A DNA stretch of 53,248 nucleotides from CAMCHP01 sp036835325 (GCA_036835325.1 DAITMF010000022.1:1-53248); one strand, 5' to 3'; positions 8,638 through 17,194 are shown, counted from the first letter of the stretch. The notes: a model not told the origin generated them from the sequence alone. Numbers and translations: made by a program.

Positions 8638-8843
8638 GGCTTAGGTGATTTTGTGGTGTTTCTTGGTTCTACCGGCTCATCGGTCAATGGGATGTTCGAC
8701 ATGGCATCGACGTGTTTTCGCTGCATGGTGCTCACGTAAATGATCATCAGCAAGAAAAACACAAAGAAGATCAAGAAGCCGGCCACAGGGAAGGCCTCAA
8801 TACCGTCTCCTGCCGTCATATGGTGTTTGATGAATTTCAGCAT
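8634..8843 (-). CDS. ccoQ: CcoQ-like small cbb3 oxidase subunit
   Basis: A 69-residue protein with one membrane helix (about residues 20-40) and a short charged cytoplasmic tail, placed exactly where CcoQ/FixQ sits, between ccoNO (2-base gap) and ccoP (4-base ATGA overlap). CcoQ proteins are short and weakly conserved, so the identity rests on position, size and topology. CcoQ is thought to stabilise the interaction of CcoP with the CcoNO core. Confidence 0.82.
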   Translation of the reverse strand: MLKFIKHHMTAGDGIEAFPVAGFLIFFVFFLLMIIYVSTMQRKHVDAMSNIPLTDEPVEPRNTTKSPKP

Positions 8844-8845
8844 GG

Positions 8846-11011
8846 TTATTTGTTTGAAGCAGCTCTACCACTGCCGTTTGCGGGTGTTTCAGTGATTTCA
8901 GGCGCGCTGATGTCGGTGCCCAAGCGCTGGAGGAAGGCAATCAATGCTACAATCTCCATGTTCTCGTTGACTTCGATGCCGTCACCTGCGAGGTTATCTT
9001 TCACACCGCGTGCTTGAGCCCAAAGGTCATCGAGCGCTTTGTTTTCGTAGCCTTCTTCATACGGCACACCAAGGGTGCGCATCACTTCAATCTTCTTGGC
9101 CGTATGGTTGGTGTTGAGTTCGTCTTCAAACAACCACGGGTAAGGTGGCATGAGCGACCGCGGCGACATGGTCGTAGGGTCAAGCATGTGGTGGTAATGC
9201 CAAGAATCGGGGTATTTGTTGCCAATGCGGTGCAAGTCAGGACCGGTGCGCTTTGAACCCCACAAGAACGGGTGATCGTACACGAATTCACCGGCTTTTG
9301 AGTATTCACCATAACGGGCGACTTCATCGCGGAACGGACGAATCATTTGGCTGTGGCAATTGTTGCAGCCTTCGCGGATGTAGATATCGCGACCCTCCAA
9401 CTCAAGCGGCGTGTACGGCTTGACACTGGTGATGGTAGGGATGTTTTCTTTCACGAGAATGGTAGGTACAATCTCTACCAAACCGCCAATAAGGATGACA
9501 ATCAAGCTAGCAACCAGCATTTGCGTTGGGCGGCGTTCAATCCAGCGGTGCCAGTTTTCACCGGCTTTGCTAGGTGCCGCCTTGCCTTCAAGTGCAGGAG
9601 CTTCTGCGGCTTCGTCGCCAATGAAACTGCCTTGTTTGGCCGTTTTCCAGAGGTTGAACGCCATCATAATAGCACCTGAGAGGTAGAGTACACCACCGAA
9701 TGCACGAAGGGCGTACATTGGCTTCAATTGAATTACCGTTTCGAGGAAGTTGGGGTAAAGGAGGAGGCCTTCAGGACGGAATTGCTTCCACATCATCGCC
9801 TGGGTGAACCCTGCCCAGTACATCGGCAATGCGTAGAACAGAATACCGAGCGTGCCAATCCAGAAGTGGATGTTGGCCAAGCGCTTGCTGTACAAAGGCG
9901 TATTGAATAGCTTGGGGATGAGGAAGTACAACATACCAAAGGTGAGGAAGCCGTTCCATCCCAATCCGCCAATGTGCACGTGGGCAATCGTCCAGTCGGT
10001 GTAGTGTGAAATTGCGTTCACGTTCTTCAATGAAAGGAGTGGACCTTCAAGCGTAGACATACCGTACGCTGTGGTCGCCACAACGAAAAACTTCAAGATG
10101 GGCTCGTCGCGTACTTTGTCCCAAGCTCCGCGAAGGGTCAACAGACCGTTCAACATACCGCCCCATGAAGGTGCAATCAGCATGAGTGAGAACACGGTAC
10201 CCAATGACTGTGCCCAGTCAGGCAGCGCAGTGTAAAGAAGGTGGTGTGGGCCTGCCCAGATGTAAATGAAAATCAGTGCCCAGAAGTGAATAATTGAAAG
10301 GCGGTAAGAATATACCGGACGACCACTCACCTTTGGAATGAAGTAGTACATCAAGCCCAGGTAAGGCGTAGTGAGGAAGAACGCAACCGCGTTGTGTCCG
10401 TACCACCATTGAACCAACGCGTCTTGAACACCGGCGTAGGCCGAGTAGCTCTTGAACAGGTGCACAGGAAGTTCAAACGAGTTGAAAATGTGCAACACCG
10501 CCACGGTAACGAAGGTGGCGATGTAGAACCAAATGGCAACGTACAAGTGGCGTTCGCGGCGTTTTAGAATCGTGGCAAACATGTTCCAGCCGAAAACAAC
10601 CCAAATACCGGCAATGGCAATGTCAATCGGCCATTCAAGTTCGGCATACTCTTTGCTGGTTGTTATCCCCAAAGGAAGGGTGATGGCGGCCGATAAGATA
10701 ATGAGCTGCCAACCCCAAAAGTTGATTTTGCTCAACGCGTCAGAGTACATCCGCGTTTTGAGCAGTCGCTGAAGTGAATAATACACTCCGGCGAAGATGC
10801 CGTTGCCTACGAAGGCGAAAATGATGGCATTGGTGTGGAGCGGACGAACACGACCGAATGTCGTGTACGGCAGGCCGAAGTTCATCTCTGGGATGAAAAT
10901 CTGCAGCGCTGCAATCAATCCGACCAGCATACCCACAAGACCCCACACTACAGTGGCGGTCAAGAACAACCGCACTATTCGGTTGTCGTAAGAAAACTGC
11001 TCAAGCTTCAT
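8846..11011 (-). CDS. ccoNO: Fused cbb3 cytochrome c oxidase subunits I and II (CcoN-CcoO)
   Basis: A 721-residue fusion of the catalytic heme-copper subunit CcoN (about residues 1-480) and the monoheme cytochrome CcoO (about 500-721), the arrangement usual in Bacteroidota. CcoN shows RPLHTNAIIFAF for low-spin heme ligation, AGPHHLLYTALPDW with the paired copper-ligating histidines, and HYTDWTIAHVHIGGLGWNGF with further heme ligands. CcoO shows GCNNCHSQMIRPF near residue 548 and a methionine in SLMPPYPWL. The enzyme reduces oxygen to water with high affinity and pumps protons. Its ATG overlaps the end of ccoS. Confidence 0.98.
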   Translation of the reverse strand: MKLEQFSYDNRIVRLFLTATVVWGLVGMLVGLIAALQIFIPEMNFGLPYTTFGRVRPLHTNAIIFAFVGNGIFAGVYYSLQRLLKTRMYSDALSKINFWGWQLIILSAAITLPLGITTSKEYAELEWPIDIAIAGIWVVFGWNMFATILKRRERHLYVAIWFYIATFVTVAVLHIFNSFELPVHLFKSYSAYAGVQDALVQWWYGHNAVAFFLTTPYLGLMYYFIPKVSGRPVYSYRLSIIHFWALIFIYIWAGPHHLLYTALPDWAQSLGTVFSLMLIAPSWGGMLNGLLTLRGAWDKVRDEPILKFFVVATTAYGMSTLEGPLLSLKNVNAISHYTDWTIAHVHIGGLGWNGFLTFGMLYFLIPKLFNTPLYSKRLANIHFWIGTLGILFYALPMYWAGFTQAMMWKQFRPEGLLLYPNFLETVIQLKPMYALRAFGGVLYLSGAIMMAFNLWKTAKQGSFIGDEAAEAPALEGKAAPSKAGENWHRWIERRPTQMLVASLIVILIGGLVEIVPTILVKENIPTITSVKPYTPLELEGRDIYIREGCNNCHSQMIRPFRDEVARYGEYSKAGEFVYDHPFLWGSKRTGPDLHRIGNKYPDSWHYHHMLDPTTMSPRSLMPPYPWLFEDELNTNHTAKKIEVMRTLGVPYEEGYENKALDDLWAQARGVKDNLAGDGIEVNENMEIVALIAFLQRLGTDISAPEITETPANGSGRAASNK

Positions 11012-11174
11012 GGTTTTGTTTTTTCAGGCGTTGTTTTGGAAGATCATTCAGCATTCGGATGGAAGGCGTTACATCGTCTTCGTATTGGCCGTCGCGCATG
11101 GCCCATAAAAAAGCAGCCAAAAAGCCTAGGGCGACCACGAGACTTACTACGATGAGGATGAAAAGTACCTTCAC
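11001..11174 (-). CDS. ccoS: CcoS, cbb3 oxidase maturation protein (57 residues)
   Basis: I found this short gene by reading the gap between ccoNO and ccoI. It starts at a GTG, encodes 57 residues beginning VKVLFILIVVSLVVALGFL, and shows the CcoS signature: a single N-terminal membrane helix with a conserved FLWAMRDGQYEDD segment right after it (family pattern W-A-x-x-x-G-Q-[FY]-[DE]-D). CcoS is needed to insert cofactors into CcoN. The last eleven bases overlap the start of ccoNO, so the two are translationally coupled. It is the first gene after a promoter region with two Crp/FNR-type sites. Confidence 0.93.
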   Translation of the reverse strand: MKVLFILIVVSLVVALGFLAAFLWAMRDGQYEDDVTPSIRMLNDLPKQRLKKQNHEA

Positions 11175-11191
11175 AATTCCATGATTTGCGA

Positions 11192-11199
11192 CAAAGGTC
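11192..11199 (-). promoter_or_regulatory. -7 promoter box of ccoS-ccoNOQPGH (GACCTTTG)
   Basis: GACCTTTG on the minus strand differs from TAnnTTTG at the first base. It ends 17 bases before the ccoS GTG. The centre of the nearest TGAC-N4-GTCA site is 36.5 bases upstream of its last G, the same distance as in the hemN promoter, which strengthens both calls. Confidence 0.5.
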
Positions 11200-11222
11200 T
11201 TTTATGCGATTTGTGAGTGCTG

Positions 11223-11234
11223 TGACTGCGGTCA
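11223..11234 (-). promoter_or_regulatory. Crp/FNR-type operator TGACTGCGGTCA upstream of ccoS
   Basis: A dyad TGAC-N4-GTCA, the half-sites bound by many FNR/DNR-type regulators of the Crp superfamily. If transcription starts about 6 bases past the -7 box, the site is centred near -42, the class II activation position. Confidence 0.65.
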
Positions 11235-11242
11235 AGCGACCT

Positions 11243-11258
11243 TATGACAATTGTCATA
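11243..11258 (-). promoter_or_regulatory. Second Crp/FNR-type operator, perfect 16-base palindrome
   Basis: TATGACAATTGTCATA is a perfect 16-base palindrome containing TGAC-AATT-GTCA. Its centre is 22 bases (about two helical turns) upstream of the nearer operator, near -64 by the same reckoning. It lies 18 bases before the ccoI stop codon in the direction of the operon, so it may also act on read-through from hemN-ccoI. Confidence 0.65.
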
Positions 11259-11276
11259 GTTGTGTCACAGAGGGTG

Positions 11277-13622
11277 TTAATTGCTTGATAGCCTGAGTTT
11301 TCGAGCGCGGTAATGGGCCGCAACAACCGTGAAAACTACCACGGTGACGCTGCTCAAGGGCATCAAAATGGCAGCTACGAGGGGTGTGAGAAGTCCTTGA
11401 ACTGCAAAACTCAATCCGATGGCATTGTACACAAACGAAATGATGAAACTCTGGCGCACAATTTTCATTGCGCTGCGCGCATAGGCGAGCAAGGCGTCGA
11501 ATCGACGCAACGCTCCGGCGTGCAAAATGGCGTCGCAAGCAGGAGAAAAAGCGTACAAGTCATCTACCACCGCCACGCCAAAGTCAGCAGCTTTCAGTGC
11601 TCCGGCATCGTTGAGTCCGTCGCCTACCATGGCCACGTAACCGCGGTTGTGAAGCGCAGTGGCGTAGCGCATTTTGTCTTCAGGTTGTTGGTTGAAGTGC
11701 ATGCGGTCGTGCGCGAAGTAGTGGCTAAACCGCTCGCGGTCGCTGTCGTTGTCTCCGCTGAGCAGGTGCAATTCAAAGTTGGCTCCGAGTGCGTTCAGCT
11801 CATCGCTCAAGCCTTCCCTGACGGGTTTTTCAAAGGCAAAGAACCCTCGGTATTTGCTGTCAAGGGTAACGTGCACTTGGGCTCCTCCTTCACTGTTCGC
11901 AGGTGCTGATGTGAAGCTGCGGCTGCCAAGTTGAATGCGGTGACCACCAATCACACCGCTGATGCCTTTGCCGGTGTGCTCTTCAAAATCAATGACCTCT
12001 ACGTGGCCTCTTGGCTTGCCTTTGGCCAATGCCCTTGACAATGGGTGGGCACTTTGCGCGGCCAAGTGGCTGATGGCGCCGCGCTCATCTGAGCTCAGTT
12101 CGCTGCCAAACCAATGAACGCTGTAGTCATCGGCACGTGTAAGGGTGCCCGTTTTATCGAAGACAAGGGTTTTTAAACGCGCCATGACTTCAATGACCGA
12201 TGCGTTTTTCAAGTAAATGCCCGATTTGCCCATGAGCCGCATCACCGAGCCGAACGTGAAGGGAATGGTGAGTGCAAGCGCGCACGGACAAGCAACAATG
12301 AGCGTAGCCGCGAATGCATTCCACGCGATCGATTGGTCTTTTTGGTACCAGTAGGCAAATGCACTAAGTGCAATGGTCATGACTGCGTACGTAAAGTATT
12401 TGCTCACCCGGTTAACAGGGTCTTCAATGCTCCGCTTGGCGTCTTTTTGAAATGCCTCGCTGTTCCAAAGGCGGGTGAGTTTGCTCTGCTCAACCGGCTG
12501 CATCACACAAGCGTGAATAGAAGCTCCGGTTTGCCTTCCGCCAGCTTGAATGCTGCTGCCAATCTGCACTTTGACAGGCTCAGCCTCGCCTGTGACAAAA
12601 CTGTAATCGATTCGTCCGTCACCCTTTAGCAAGGTGCAATCTGCTGGGATGATTTCTTTGTGGTGGATGATGATTTCGTCGCCGGCTTGTAGCTCACTGA
12701 TCGCGACATAGGATGCCTTTCCGTCAACAATGCGCTCTACCGCAATAGGGAAATAGCTCTTGTAATCGCGTTCATACGAGAGTGCTCCGTAGGTGCGGTT
12801 TTGGTACCATTTGCCCAACAGCAGGAAGAAAATCAAGCCAGCAAGCGAATCAAAATAACCGCTTCCGTAGCCAGACATGACTTCCCACGTTGAACGCGCA
12901 AATAGGGCAATGATGCCAATGGTGATGGGTACGTCGATGTTCACTGTGTGGTTGCGCAGGGCCTTCCATGCCGAAACCAAATAACTCCTTCCGCTGTAAG
13001 CCACTACAGGGATGGAGAACACGAGGTTCATCCATCCAAAAACCTCCCTGAACTCTTCTTCCAAGGCTTCGGCGCCCAAGTATTCGGGAAAACTCATCAG
13101 CATGATGTTGCCGAAGGCAAAACCGGCCACCCCAATTTTGGTCACCAGTTTGTCGCTTCGGCGTTTCTTTTCGCTTCCTGTGCGCAGTTCGGGCGGGTAC
13201 CCGCTGGCGTCGAGGATTTCGGCCACAGCGCCCAAGCCAATTTTGGTGTCGTCAAAGCGAATGCGCACTTCCTTTCGGGGGAAGTTTACTTCACTGCGAA
13301 GTATACCGTCGTGTTTCTTGTGCAAGAGCTCCAAGAACTGCACGCACGAGGCACAACTCATGTCGGGAAGGAAAAACACCACTTGGGCGTGCTGTTCAGC
13401 ATCGCGGCGAATGAAGCGCTCGTTCTCGCCCGGTAGGTCGAGGTAGGCGTACGATTTTGATGGTCCGTTGGTTGGCGGCATCGGACAGCTAACGTCGTTC
13501 AGTAGCTCATGCACGCGCAAACAGCCGTTGCAGCAAAAGACGTTATTTTCTGAAACAATGGGGTCAATGGAGGGCTGACCGCAATGCACGCAGGGTTTTA
13601 TGATGGGTTGTTGAGTGCTCAC
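11277..13622 (-). CDS. ccoI: CcoI (FixI-type) copper-translocating P1B-type ATPase
   Basis: A 781-residue P-type ATPase that exports copper for cbb3 oxidase assembly. In order it has an N-terminal cysteine-rich metal-binding region typical of FixI (CVHCGQ and CCNGCLRVHELL), an HMA-like domain with DMSCASCVQFLELL, membrane helices, the actuator motif SFVTGEAEPVKV, the metal site VACPCALALT (CPC), the phosphorylation motif FDKTGTLTR, and the hinge VGDGLNDAGAL. All catalytic residues are present. The start is a GTG overlapping the hemN stop (GTGA). It precedes the ccoS promoter by about 100 bases. Confidence 0.97.
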   Translation of the reverse strand: MSTQQPIIKPCVHCGQPSIDPIVSENNVFCCNGCLRVHELLNDVSCPMPPTNGPSKSYAYLDLPGENERFIRRDAEQHAQVVFFLPDMSCASCVQFLELLHKKHDGILRSEVNFPRKEVRIRFDDTKIGLGAVAEILDASGYPPELRTGSEKKRRSDKLVTKIGVAGFAFGNIMLMSFPEYLGAEALEEEFREVFGWMNLVFSIPVVAYSGRSYLVSAWKALRNHTVNIDVPITIGIIALFARSTWEVMSGYGSGYFDSLAGLIFFLLLGKWYQNRTYGALSYERDYKSYFPIAVERIVDGKASYVAISELQAGDEIIIHHKEIIPADCTLLKGDGRIDYSFVTGEAEPVKVQIGSSIQAGGRQTGASIHACVMQPVEQSKLTRLWNSEAFQKDAKRSIEDPVNRVSKYFTYAVMTIALSAFAYWYQKDQSIAWNAFAATLIVACPCALALTIPFTFGSVMRLMGKSGIYLKNASVIEVMARLKTLVFDKTGTLTRADDYSVHWFGSELSSDERGAISHLAAQSAHPLSRALAKGKPRGHVEVIDFEEHTGKGISGVIGGHRIQLGSRSFTSAPANSEGGAQVHVTLDSKYRGFFAFEKPVREGLSDELNALGANFELHLLSGDNDSDRERFSHYFAHDRMHFNQQPEDKMRYATALHNRGYVAMVGDGLNDAGALKAADFGVAVVDDLYAFSPACDAILHAGALRRFDALLAYARSAMKIVRQSFIISFVYNAIGLSFAVQGLLTPLVAAILMPLSSVTVVVFTVVAAHYRARKLRLSSN
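13029..13037 (-). repeat. GGATGGATG 9-mer, copy 3 (coding)
   Basis: Sense-strand GGATGGATG in ccoI, read as F-G-W-M-N and preceded by a T-tract (TTTTT), the same core-plus-tract arrangement seen between genes. Confidence 0.8.
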
Positions 13623-14965
13623 AGGTTGCTGCTGTAGGTGATGGTGGCTGCGCGATGAACTTCAAGCGGGTCGAGGCCTGCGCAAACGCTGCGCAAGAAG
13701 AGCCGTGCGTGTGGCTGCACTTCTACATGTTGACCGGTAAGGTGAACAAGACCGTCATCGGCAAGGTCAAGCATGGCCGGTGTATACTCGCCTTCAATCG
13801 TGGTTTCAAGCCGGCACATCAGGTTTTTAATGTGTTGCTTGGTAGCACGTTCCTCATCGGTGAATTGATGTCCGGCAACGAACAGGCTCTCTTGGTTATC
13901 GAGACGTTTTCTGTAGGTTTCAACGTGTTTGTCGTTTTGCATGTAGCCAAACGGTGTTTCGGAAATCGATGAGCTTCCCAAGCCAATGAGCACCGAATTG
14001 CACCGGTCGGTGTACCCCATAAAGTTGCGGTGAAGCGCTCCGCTTGCAGCGGCAAGGGCCAGTGTATCGCTCGGAAGGGCGTAATGGTCGAATCCGATTT
14101 CGATGTAACCGGCGTCGGTGAAGCGCTGCCGGGCCAATTGAGCACTTGCAAAACGCACCTCGGCCGAAGGCAAATCGTGATCGGTGTACCGGCGTTGTCC
14201 GGCGTGTTTCCAAGGCACGTGTGCGTAGCCGTAGTAGGCGATTCGGTCAGGACGACTTGCCACAATCGCTTGTACGTCGCGTTCAACGGTTGCCAAGTCT
14301 TGATGGGGCAACCCGTAGATGGCGTCAAAGTTGATGGAGGTGTAGCCGATTTCACGTGCGGTTTGAGCTACTGTATCGACATTGCTCATGGGCTGCACGC
14401 GGTTAATGGCCACTTGAACCTTAAGGTCGAGCGACTGCACGCCAATGCTAATTCGGCGAAACCCATGCGCGTACAGCACCTCCAACTGCTCGCGGGTGGT
14501 GTGGTTGGGGTGCACTTCAACACTCAGTGAGGCACCGGGCTCGAGTTTGGCCTTGGCGAGCAATATCTGCATCAAGGCGTTGAGGTTTTCAGCTGAGAAA
14601 AAGGTGGGTGTACCGCCTCCTAGGTGAAGTTCAGACAAAAGAAACGTAGGCGGCAATGCTTCAAGGTAGCGTTCCCATTCGCGTTTGATGTCGTTCAAGT
14701 AAGGGCCTTCAACGCTGTGGTTAACGGTAATGCGTTTGTTGCAAGCGCAGTAGGTACACAATTGCTCGCAAAAGGGAAGGTGCACATACACGGCAATACC
14801 TTCTTGAGGGTTGGCTTTTGTGTAGGCGCCCAAGGCGGTGAACCACGTGCGGTCATCAACAGCACCGGTCCATGACGGAACAGGCGGGTAACTCGTGTAC
14901 CGAGGTACATTTTTGCTGTATTTCCGAATCAGTGTATCGAGGTGCGGCTGGCGTTCACGTGTCAC
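13619..14965 (-). CDS. hemN: Oxygen-independent coproporphyrinogen III oxidase (HemN)
   Basis: A 448-residue radical SAM enzyme that converts coproporphyrinogen III to protoporphyrinogen IX without oxygen. The cluster-binding motif is CEQLCTYCACNKR (about residues 65-77), which fits true HemN (C-x3-C-x2-C-x-C) rather than the HemW heme chaperone. ELHLGGGTPTFF and RISIGVQSLD follow as expected. The start is a GTG. It is the first gene of the run and has a Crp/FNR-type site upstream, so heme supply is linked to oxidase production. The next gene, ccoI, starts within its stop codon. Confidence 0.95.
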   Translation of the reverse strand: MTRERQPHLDTLIRKYSKNVPRYTSYPPVPSWTGAVDDRTWFTALGAYTKANPQEGIAVYVHLPFCEQLCTYCACNKRITVNHSVEGPYLNDIKREWERYLEALPPTFLLSELHLGGGTPTFFSAENLNALMQILLAKAKLEPGASLSVEVHPNHTTREQLEVLYAHGFRRISIGVQSLDLKVQVAINRVQPMSNVDTVAQTAREIGYTSINFDAIYGLPHQDLATVERDVQAIVASRPDRIAYYGYAHVPWKHAGQRRYTDHDLPSAEVRFASAQLARQRFTDAGYIEIGFDHYALPSDTLALAAASGALHRNFMGYTDRCNSVLIGLGSSSISETPFGYMQNDKHVETYRKRLDNQESLFVAGHQFTDEERATKQHIKNLMCRLETTIEGEYTPAMLDLADDGLVHLTGQHVEVQPHARLFLRSVCAGLDPLEVHRAATITYSSNL

Positions 14966-14987
14966 AACGGGGCAATGTTTGGTGGTA

Positions 14988-14995
14988 CAAAGGTG
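14988..14995 (-). promoter_or_regulatory. -7 promoter box of hemN (CACCTTTG)
   Basis: CACCTTTG on the minus strand has one mismatch to TAnnTTTG. It lies 36.5 bases from the centre of the TGAC-N4-GTCA operator and ends 22 bases before the GTG start of hemN. Confidence 0.5.
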
Positions 14996-15018
14996 CCTGG
15001 TCAGGCAGTGAACAATCC

Positions 15019-15030
15019 TGACGCAAGTCA
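15019..15030 (-). promoter_or_regulatory. Crp/FNR-type operator TGACGCAAGTCA upstream of hemN
   Basis: A TGAC-N4-GTCA dyad between the divergent hemN and pentaheme cytochrome genes. Relative to the hemN -7 box it would be centred near -42, the class II position. It could also affect the cytochrome gene on the other strand. Confidence 0.65.
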
Positions 15031-15053
15031 GTCAAACGGCTGATACGTGTCGG

Positions 15054-15062
15054 CATCCATCC
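15054..15062 (-). repeat. GGATGGATG 9-mer, copy 4 (intergenic)
   Basis: CATCCATCC on the plus strand, followed by ggtATCCATC and a run of nine A. It lies in the hemN/cytochrome intergenic region next to the Crp/FNR-type site. Confidence 0.8.
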
Positions 15063-15105
15063 GGTATCCATCAAAAAAAAAGAAGCAACCAAACGCTAGA
15101 TTTTG

Positions 15106-15113
15106 TAGTTTTG
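15106..15113 (+). promoter_or_regulatory. -7 promoter box of the pentaheme cytochrome (TAGTTTTG)
   Basis: TAGTTTTG matches TAnnTTTG exactly, 17 bases before the ATG chosen at 15131. No convincing -33 TTG is visible upstream; that stretch is an A-tract next to the CATCCATCC repeat. Confidence 0.45.
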
Positions 15114-15130
15114 AATCGGAACTGCAAGCC

Positions 15131-17062
15131 ATGAGAAACCCCTTTGTTGCTGTCACCACAGCGATTGTTAGTTTATGTTTTGTTTTGGTTGGATGGACGG
15201 TGATGAGCACGCCGGCCAACCCGCACTCGCCCGAATGGGTGCGTGCCTACCGGAACGGTGAAGTGCTGCCCGACTACGACAATGGTCTGTTTTCAACAGC
15301 GGGAGCTTGTGAATCGTGCCATGGGCAAGACCCGGATGGATTGGCCAGCGTAACCAACGAGGGCGAAGATGTTAACATTGTCGACGATTGGCGTGCCAGC
15401 ATCATGGCCAATTCAGCCAAAGACCCCTACTGGAGGGCGAAAATGCGCCAAGAGATGCTCAACGCACCTTCACATGCCGATGAAACGGGGCATTTTTGCA
15501 CCAAGTGCCACGCTCCGCTTGGTCGCCATGCACACGATGTAATCGGTCAAGAACTGTACACCTTTGACTACCTGCTTACCGACACCGCCGGCTTAGACGG
15601 CGTTTCGTGCGTGGCCTGCCACCAGCAAATGCCTGAAAACCTCGGACACACCCACAGCGGTGACCTGCATTTTGAAACCAACCGTCTTGCATACGGGCCG
15701 TTTGAGAGTCCGCTTGCCAGTCCGATGGTGCTGTTTAGCGGTTACACACCCGTTTACAGCGAACACATCAGCGATGCCGGCATTTGTGCAGGCTGCCACA
15801 CGTTAATCACCAATACCATTGACTTGGGAGGGAATTCAACCGGACAAACCTTTGTTGAACAAGCCACTTACCATGAATGGCTGAACAGCGCGTACGCTGA
15901 AGACCAGCAAAACATTACGTGTCAGGCCTGCCACATGCCCAACTTGGGCATGAAACAGCCCATCGTACTTGCGGCAGGTTATGAAACTCCCGGACGAGCC
16001 CCGTACTCGCTGCACACCTTCTCGGGTGCCAATGCGTTCATGCTCGAACTCATGCGCGACCACCGCGATACCCTCGGAATCATCGCCGATGATGAAGACT
16101 TTGCCGCTTCGATCGCAGCTACCCTAGACATGCTTCAAAACCAGTCGCTGCACCTCGAAGCGGAGGTTGTTAATCGCGACGCAAGCACGCTCACTATCGA
16201 TGTTGAACTCGAGAACCTCGCCGGACATAAATTCCCTTCAGGTTACCCTGCGCGAAGACTGTGGGTTGAGTGCCGGGTAAGCGATGCTGCCACAGGCGAT
16301 GTTCTTTTTCATTCAGGGGCCTTCGATGAGGCCGGGTACATAGCCGGTGAAGACCTGCCTTTCGAGCCGCACTACGATGTAATTTCAGCGTCAGACCAGG
16401 TGCAGATTTACGAAATGGTTATGGCGAACGTCAATGGAGAGCCCACGACATTGCTTGAAGAAGGTGCCGACTATCTAAAAGACAACCGACTCGTTCCACT
16501 AGGCTTTTCGACAGCACACCAAGTGTATGACACCACACGTGTTGTTGGTTTTGCCCTCGATGACCCTAACTTCAACCGCGATGCCAATGGCAATGAAGGC
16601 AGCGGAACCGACCGTATCACCTACGAAGTGCCTCTAAACGGCTTCACAGCAGCCGTCAACGTTGAATTCCGGGTTTGGTACCTGAGTATTCCGCCGAAAT
16701 GGGTCGACGATTTGGTTGAAACGGTTGATCCCTTCGTAGCGCACTTTGCTGACATGTACAACGAAGCCGACAAAACACCCATTCTCATTGAATCAGCAGA
16801 GTTGGGAGTGGATGCTTTTGTTGGGGTGGATGAGCAAACGCGTGAAATTACCATGCGCTTCCTCAATCAATACAACACCATTGCCCTCAACAATGATCAG
16901 CGTGGAACCCTCTCTGTGTTCACATCGGGCGGAGCCTTGGTGCTGCGCAAAGATGTTGCCGCCGGAAACGGAATGGTAACGCTCAATCTCGCTCAGGGCA
17001 GTTACCTTGCGGCATTCACTGACAGCGAGAGAACAACAGTGCTTCGGTTCGTGGTTCTCTAG
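15131..17062 (+). CDS. Exported pentaheme c-type cytochrome
   Basis: A 643-residue protein with an N-terminal signal or anchor helix (MRNPFVAVTTAIVSLCFVLVGW) and five CxxCH heme motifs: CESCH near residue 59, CTKCH near 122, CVACH near 159, CAGCH near 218 and CQACH near 263. After these comes a segment LAGHKFPSGYPARRLW, found in multiheme cytochromes of the c554 type, then beta-rich sequence to the end. The last 70 residues resemble a T9SS sorting domain in pattern but lack the usual YPNP box. The frame is open to an ATG at 15047, but that extension is highly charged and the -7 box at 15106 lies inside it. Electron partner and substrate are unknown. Confidence 0.9.
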   Translation: MRNPFVAVTTAIVSLCFVLVGWTVMSTPANPHSPEWVRAYRNGEVLPDYDNGLFSTAGACESCHGQDPDGLASVTNEGEDVNIVDDWRASIMANSAKDPYWRAKMRQEMLNAPSHADETGHFCTKCHAPLGRHAHDVIGQELYTFDYLLTDTAGLDGVSCVACHQQMPENLGHTHSGDLHFETNRLAYGPFESPLASPMVLFSGYTPVYSEHISDAGICAGCHTLITNTIDLGGNSTGQTFVEQATYHEWLNSAYAEDQQNITCQACHMPNLGMKQPIVLAAGYETPGRAPYSLHTFSGANAFMLELMRDHRDTLGIIADDEDFAASIAATLDMLQNQSLHLEAEVVNRDASTLTIDVELENLAGHKFPSGYPARRLWVECRVSDAATGDVLFHSGAFDEAGYIAGEDLPFEPHYDVISASDQVQIYEMVMANVNGEPTTLLEEGADYLKDNRLVPLGFSTAHQVYDTTRVVGFALDDPNFNRDANGNEGSGTDRITYEVPLNGFTAAVNVEFRVWYLSIPPKWVDDLVETVDPFVAHFADMYNEADKTPILIESAELGVDAFVGVDEQTREITMRFLNQYNTIALNNDQRGTLSVFTSGGALVLRKDVAAGNGMVTLNLAQGSYLAAFTDSERTTVLRFVVL

Positions 17063-17194
17063 GCTACAAGGCTTTTTCTTAACGGTTTTTTGATGAAACG
17101 TTATTGCAGATATGATACTTCTGTGATATTTATTTTGCGCAACGAGGCATCCCTTTAAAGCTTCGTTCGTCTATCAGGCACACACCAATGCCAA

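Noticed and set aside
15047..15130. Upstream extension of the pentaheme cytochrome
   Set aside because: It would place KKKKQ-rich sequence before the signal helix and lies across the -7 box, so it is more likely untranslated.
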